From the IMG/VR virus record IMGVR_UViG_3300017957_000032, positions 1-36,355 of that record: 36,355 bases of DNA, one strand, 5' to 3'. This document shows positions 31,799 to 36,355 of this stretch, piece after piece (position 1 is the first letter of the stretch; the number at the start of each line of letters is the position of its first letter). The DNA comes from a virus. The notes under the pieces are model-generated. The model was not told the DNA's origin, did no database searches, and worked only from the letters and a program-made list of their open reading frames with translations. A program made the position numbers and the translations under genes.

Positions 31799-34700
31799 TT
31801 AGAAAGTACCACCATCTATAGTATCTGTCCAAACCGGTGTAGCATCTGCGTCACTAGTTACTGTAAGTATTTGGAAACTGTTGCTTGCGTCTGCTGTGCC
31901 TGCGGCATCAGTAACTTGTACAGGATCTGCTGTGTTTCCATATAGTATACCGTTTTCAGTAAATGTGCTTGCTCCAGTACCACCATATTGTACTTCAAGA
32001 TCACTAGTTAAAATAAGCGTTCCGATGTCAGCGTTTACAACAGTTATTTTATTATTAACTGCATCAATAATTTCAGTACTATCGTCTGCAAAAATACTAC
32101 CAGTAAATCCTGCCGCATCAAGTATACCATCTACAACTAAGTTTGTTGTAAATGTTGAATTTAGTTCGCTGATTCTAAATTTTTCAGTTAGCAATCCATT
32201 ATGCATGGTGCTAATAATCATATCAAAGTCTTCACCACCGCCTGTTACATCTGTGCTAACAACATCAACTTGTGCTGCTGTTTCAAAGTTGTTTAGGAAT
32301 GTTTCTAACTCGAACTTCATACCAGTACCAGCACCAGAAGTAATTGCACCAGTGGTAGTATGGTGTGCAAGTGTTAACGGATATACAATATCATCTGCTG
32401 CGCTATCAGGTGCATCTGTAATAAGTCTAATTGTATCTGGAGCATAAACAGTTTCGCCTCTAATTGTAAGTGTGCTTGTTCCTAAATGACCAATTTGAAT
32501 ATCACCGCCTATTGTGCCGCCGACATATAAGTTGCCACCTATACCCATGCCGCCTGTAACAACAACTGCTCCGCTTTCAGTACTTCTTGATTGTGTATCA
32601 CTGTTAATTGTAATATCAACAGACTCGTCAACATCCAATTCACTTGCATTCAAATACATTCTCTTTGAACCGTCGGCGTAAAATTCTAACGTATCTTCGT
32701 CTGTTCCTGGACCAGTTTCTGGTCTAATAAATGTATCTTGGTCAGCATCAATAGTACCAACTAATGAACTCCAGTTTACACCATTGTAGCCTTCATAAAA
32801 CTGTAAGTCTGTATTAAAGCGTACTTGACCAATTACTGGTACAGACGGACGAGCACTTGTGTCTCCTACCGGAACTTGAATACTCTTGTCACTATCAATA
32901 ATAACAAAGTCGTTGTTAATCGTCAAAGTACCAGTATCTGCACCAATAACAATTGTAGTCGCTTCGCCCATTGCATTAACTGTTGTTACTGTTGTGTTTA
33001 GTAAGTTTACAGTTAATGAATCAGTTGTAACATTGGTAGTAGGATTTTCTCCTAATTTGATATCATCTTTAACAACTAGGCTGTTATTAATAGTTGTTGT
33101 ACCAATCAAATCACCAATGTTAATGTTTGCAGCGCCGCCCGCAAAGTTAACGGTATTAGCATTATCGTTAACTAGATTAAACTCACTTGCAGTAGTTGTC
33201 AAGTCTCCGCCATCGACTGCAATGTCTAGTTCAAAAGTAACATCGCCTTCAACTGTGCCACCCGTGATTTTATTTAGATAGTTGTTGCTTAGGAATTGTA
33301 CCACAGCATTTTGTGTAGGTACAGTATTAATATCTGCTGTACCTGTACTTGCTATAAGGTTTGTATTGTCACTAACTTCTTTTAATTCAACACCAACTGG
33401 AATACCAAATCTTTGGAAAGGACCAATGCTTGCAATACCTGTTAAATCAATTTGGTTAGCATTAAGTGTAATAGCACCTGTAAGTGCGTTAACTGCAAAG
33501 AAATTACCAACTCTAAAGTTACCAATTTGGTCAACAGTACCACCTGCAAACACTTTACCAGTATTAGACTCGACAATTTCGTTTTCAGCAATCGGTGAAC
33601 CGCCAAAGAATGGAAGTGCGTTATAGGTAATACCTGCACCAACATATTCAAATGCATGACCTGAAGTTGACACAGTACTTACACGCTGCATGTTACCTAG
33701 TGTTCCCTTTGTTACTGATAGAACACCTGGGAATAATGTAAGTTCTGCAACACCACCATATTCTAAGTTTAATAATCTAATTGCTTCATCTTCAATGTCT
33801 TGTGCTTTAAACATGATCAATTGTCTGTCAGCATAGTCTGCCATAGATGCTAAACCTGCATAATTATGATCTTGTTCAATAGGAAGATATACTGTGTTTC
33901 CTGTTTCAGCAATTACAGTAGTTTCAATAACTTCGGCAATTTTAGATACAAGCGTTTTTAGAATCAATCCTGCTGCTGCACTACCATTTGTACCATCTGT
34001 TTCTTGTAGTAATGTAGGTGTACCACTAGGTGTAATATCTATGTTTTGTGCAACATCGCTTAAAACTCTTGCTAGATGCTTATATGTAAATTCGGTAATA
34101 TCTTGTTGGTCTGCATTACCTTCTGATGCTGCACTTAAAATTGTGCCGCTGTAATAAGCTTCTGCTGCTCTGCGAGTTTGTTTGTTACCACCATACATCA
34201 TATCATAAACTGCTGCATCAATAATGTAGTTTGTATCTCTTTTACACTTTTCTACATTATATCTAAAGCCAATGATATTTTGAGTAATATAATCAATTAC
34301 TTGCTGCTGATATGTTGTGCTATTTGTAAGGACATTATCTGCTGCTTCTACAAGACTGCTACTGATCCAACTGTAATCTGGATCAGTATTTTGAGGAGTA
34401 GTACCTAGTCCTAAACTGTCTGTAATAGCAAGGATTAAAATATTATAAAGATCATTTGCAACTTCACTTTCTGTTGAAGTGCCAAATGTTCCGCTTAAAT
34501 CTTGTGTTTCACCGTTTCCAGGTTGTACAGCAATTGGAACACCTTCAATGATACTAACACTAATATCTCTCAAGTGTTCAATAGCATCAGCAGTTTGAAA
34601 CTCTTGTCCAACAATAGTAGAAACACCGTCATCAAAATATGCTCTAGTGCTTACTAGTATACTTCTGTTTCCGCCGTATAGCATATCATGTGACACACTG

Positions 34701-36355
34701 TCAATAATGTATTCACTGTCTCTACGACATTTTGCTTCGTCGTAACTCAAACCATTTAAACTTGTGTTAATATAATCAATTACACTTTGTACAAGATCTG
34801 ATTGAGAACTGTCGCCGCTTGCTAAAATTAAATCTCTTGAGTTTGTTAAGTTAGAAGCAACCCAAGTTAAATCGGGCTCATAAAGAGATGGAAGATTTTC
34901 TGTGCTTTCTTCTTGTAACACATCAACAATATAAGTTACTAAGCCTGCCAATTCATCCATTTCTGCTGAACTTGCTGGATTACCTGTAAGCGTTTGTCCT
35001 GCTCTGTTTTCTATAATTATATCGTCAGCAATATCAATTAATTGTTGGTATGCAGCAATTGTTTCGTCTTTTTGTGATGCAGGAATTTGCGATGCAGTTC
35101 CTTCAAAATACGCTAATGCTGCTGTTCTTGTTGCAAAGTTTGTACCGTATTGTATGTCATGCGATACAGCATCAATGATATATCCTGTGTCTCTTTCGCA
35201 CTTTGCTTGATCGTAAACTAAAGTTGGGAAACTTAAATTGATCCAAGCAATTAATTCACTAATAATGAACGTTCTGTTACTTTGTAATAGTGTTCTAGCA
35301 TATGCTTTATTAACATCTGATCCAGGATCAGTAAATGTTAATGGATCAGCACTAAGGACACCATTTTGTAAAATATCAATAATTTCATCAAACAAGTCAT
35401 TACATGCTGTTACGCTTGCACTATCTGCCGCAACAAGTGTTGCTACTTCTGTTCTTAGATATGTGATTGCTGCAACAGTTTCTGTTAATTGATCACTGAT
35501 TACTAAAGAAGCATTTGCATTATAATATGCCAGTCCTGCTTGTACACTGTTATAATTTGTACCTAGAACTAAGTCATAAGTTACAGCATCTAGAATTAAA
35601 GCAGTATCTCTTGCACATTTTGCACTGTCATAAACAAAATAGTTGTTAGCAATATACTTAATTGTATCTTCAACTAGGAAATCTCTGTTTGCTTGTAATA
35701 ATCTATTTGCATCAATTAATTCTTGGCTTGCAGGTGTTGGTGCAGGGAATGTTCTACCTTCACTAGGCAATGCAGTTTGTGCGCCAAAGCCGCCATCTGG
35801 CACAGTAGTTAAGGTTTGATCTGCAAATTCGATTAAGTTTAGAATAATATCAAATCTGTCATTTACTCTTTCAACTGCAACACTGCTACCTGCTGCGCCT
35901 GCTGCTGCTAGTGTTTTTAAATATCTAATTGAAATAATAGTTGCAGGTTTTTGTGCAACATCAAAATATGTTGCTGTTGCTCTTTGATATGCTTGTCCTG
36001 CTTGAATACTATTGTGATTTGTGCCTAGTTTAACATCTCTTACAACAGCATCTAAAATAAGTTCTACATCTCTTTTACACTTTGTTCTATCATATGTAAA
36101 GTTTGGATATGTTGTAAGCAAATAACTTGTAATATTAGTTGCAAAATTATCTTGTGCTGCAAACAATGAACTTCTTGCTGCTTGCACATCTGCTGCTGCC
36201 CAAATAACACTTGGATATTGTACTTCAGGTAAGTTTGTCAATGCACCTGTGTTAATTACTTCAATAATAATATCAATATAATCGTCTGCACGTTCTGCTT
36301 CAACACCTGTTGCATTTGCTGCTGATGTATCTTGTACTAACAAGTTACCAGTAGA
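31799..36355 (-). CDS. Second giant fibre/structural protein, N-terminus beyond the right edge
   Basis: The frame stays open to the last base of the window, so at least 1518 residues are present and the true start is outside; the first possible start inside (a TTG at 36343) is not real. Residue numbers here count from that TTG. The upstream part has five helical modules marked by 'Y-D/N-x-x-K-C-x-R-D-x-x-x-I-I/L-D-A' at about 84, 238, 377, 534 and 695 (spacing 139-161). A 'YNALPFFGGSPIAENE' module follows near 910-925. The downstream part contains 'TVEGDVTFELDIAVDGG' and 'IGQVRFNTDLQFYEGYNGVNW', then 'GGTGASTFTENGILYGNT'. It ends 'TDTIDGGTF' without a chaperone domain. Several modules are shared with the next fibre gene. 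A long tail fibre or baseplate-linked structural role is inferred. Confidence 0.88.
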   Translation of the reverse strand, partial: STGNLLVQDTSAANATGVEAERADDYIDIIIEVINTGALTNLPEVQYPSVIWAAADVQAARSSLFAAQDNFATNITSYLLTTYPNFTYDRTKCKRDVELILDAVVRDVKLGTNHNSIQAGQAYQRATATYFDVAQKPATIISIRYLKTLAAAGAAGSSVAVERVNDRFDIILNLIEFADQTLTTVPDGGFGAQTALPSEGRTFPAPTPASQELIDANRLLQANRDFLVEDTIKYIANNYFVYDSAKCARDTALILDAVTYDLVLGTNYNSVQAGLAYYNANASLVISDQLTETVAAITYLRTEVATLVAADSASVTACNDLFDEIIDILQNGVLSADPLTFTDPGSDVNKAYARTLLQSNRTFIISELIAWINLSFPTLVYDQAKCERDTGYIIDAVSHDIQYGTNFATRTAALAYFEGTASQIPASQKDETIAAYQQLIDIADDIIIENRAGQTLTGNPASSAEMDELAGLVTYIVDVLQEESTENLPSLYEPDLTWVASNLTNSRDLILASGDSSQSDLVQSVIDYINTSLNGLSYDEAKCRRDSEYIIDSVSHDMLYGGNRSILVSTRAYFDDGVSTIVGQEFQTADAIEHLRDISVSIIEGVPIAVQPGNGETQDLSGTFGTSTESEVANDLYNILILAITDSLGLGTTPQNTDPDYSWISSSLVEAADNVLTNSTTYQQQVIDYITQNIIGFRYNVEKCKRDTNYIIDAAVYDMMYGGNKQTRRAAEAYYSGTILSAASEGNADQQDITEFTYKHLARVLSDVAQNIDITPSGTPTLLQETDGTNGSAAAGLILKTLVSKIAEVIETTVIAETGNTVYLPIEQDHNYAGLASMADYADRQLIMFKAQDIEDEAIRLLNLEYGGVAELTLFPGVLSVTKGTLGNMQRVSTVSTSGHAFEYVGAGITYNALPFFGGSPIAENEIVESNTGKVFAGGTVDQIGNFRVGNFFAVNALTGAITLNANQIDLTGIASIGPFQRFGIPVGVELKEVSDNTNLIASTGTADINTVPTQNAVVQFLSNNYLNKITGGTVEGDVTFELDIAVDGGDLTTTASEFNLVNDNANTVNFAGGAANINIGDLIGTTTINNSLVVKDDIKLGENPTTNVTTDSLTVNLLNTTVTTVNAMGEATTIVIGADTGTLTINNDFVIIDSDKSIQVPVGDTSARPSVPVIGQVRFNTDLQFYEGYNGVNWSSLVGTIDADQDTFIRPETGPGTDEDTLEFYADGSKRMYLNASELDVDESVDITINSDTQSRSTESGAVVVTGGMGIGGNLYVGGTIGGDIQIGHLGTSTLTIRGETVYAPDTIRLITDAPDSAADDIVYPLTLAHHTTTGAITSGAGTGMKFELETFLNNFETAAQVDVVSTDVTGGGEDFDMIISTMHNGLLTEKFRISELNSTFTTNLVVDGILDAAGFTGSIFADDSTEIIDAVNNKITVVNADIGTLILTSDLEVQYGGTGASTFTENGILYGNTADPVQVTDAAGTADASNSFQILTVTSDADATPVWTDTIDGGTF
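34243..36094 (-). repeat. Five in-gene helical modules with Y-D-x-x-K-C-x-R-D signature
   Basis: Units of 139-161 residues repeat five times in the second fibre; a single related unit lies in the giant fibre around 30130-30160. Each contains a conserved Cys and an Arg-Asp pair, then 'D-x-x-x-G-T/G-N' and 'A-x-A-Y-Y/F'. No function is known to me. Confidence 0.8.

Noticed and set aside
31692-31799. A frameshift or sequencing error splitting one huge fibre gene into two.
   Set aside because: The gap holds a stop, a late promoter and a ribosome site, and the downstream protein begins with a typical phage-fibre N-terminus.
31786-31815. A 9-bp stem with one G-U pair at the end of the second fibre gene, considered as a terminator.
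   Set aside because: The loop is 12 nt, the stem is AT/GU-weakened and no T tract follows on the minus strand.
5996-36094. CRISPR-like or noncoding repeats.
   Set aside because: All repeats seen are in frame, diverged at third positions and encode structural protein motifs; no spacer pattern exists.
1-36355. tRNA genes, introns or homing endonucleases, often present in T4-like phages.
   Set aside because: Reading the intergenic spaces, nearly all under 150 bp, I saw no cloverleaf or interrupted gene. A covariance-model search would be needed to exclude them fully.

Overview
This window is part of the virion-structure region of a T4-like myovirus. The large terminase, terminase small subunit, head-completion nuclease, both neck proteins, tail-sheath terminator, tail sheath and tail tube are all recognisable from sequence. 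The DNA is AT-rich. The very long modular fibres, the gp14 and gp15 forms with C-terminal extensions, the DUF3310, Nudix and methyltransferase genes, and NATAAATA-type late promoters resemble marine T4-like phages (cyanophage or pelagiphage type). The host cannot be fixed from this window: there is no photosynthesis gene and I saw no tRNA.

Layout, left to right. At 1-8213 (minus strand, read right to left) lie a tail-tube-fold protein, a small structural protein, a repeat fibre ending in a copper-site cupredoxin domain, a subtilisin-like protease with a propeptide, gp4, gp16, a putative internal head protein with a T4-type capsid-targeting N-terminus, a glycine-zipper/EF-hand protein, and the start of gp17 (cut by the window edge). 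A strong intrinsic terminator lies between the glycine-zipper gene and gp17. At 8246-12362 are gp19 and an oversized gp18, closed by a UUCG-loop terminator. At 12414-12740 a single plus-strand DUF3310 gene has its own sigma70-type promoter. At 12735-14693 (minus) are two methyltransferase-like genes and gp13. At 14738-17816 (plus) are gp14, gp15 and a Nudix hydrolase. At 17796-21579 (minus) a likely operon holds a 57-residue protein, a 132-residue protein, a GT-A glycosyltransferase and an 842-residue protein built of about 100-residue repeats. At 21589-36355 (minus) are two adjacent giant fibre proteins sharing modules; the downstream one ends in a self-cleaving S74 chaperone, and the upstream one is cut by the right edge.

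Most genes serve head filling, neck closure, contractile-tail assembly and host contact. Late promoters of the form NATAAATA precede many transcription units. In several cases the motif sits only 4-5 nt before the start codon, which would give leaderless or nearly leaderless mRNA. The least explained parts are the glycosyltransferase/repeat-protein operon, with an operator-like palindrome at its promoter, and the fibre with a complete type-1 copper ligand set.
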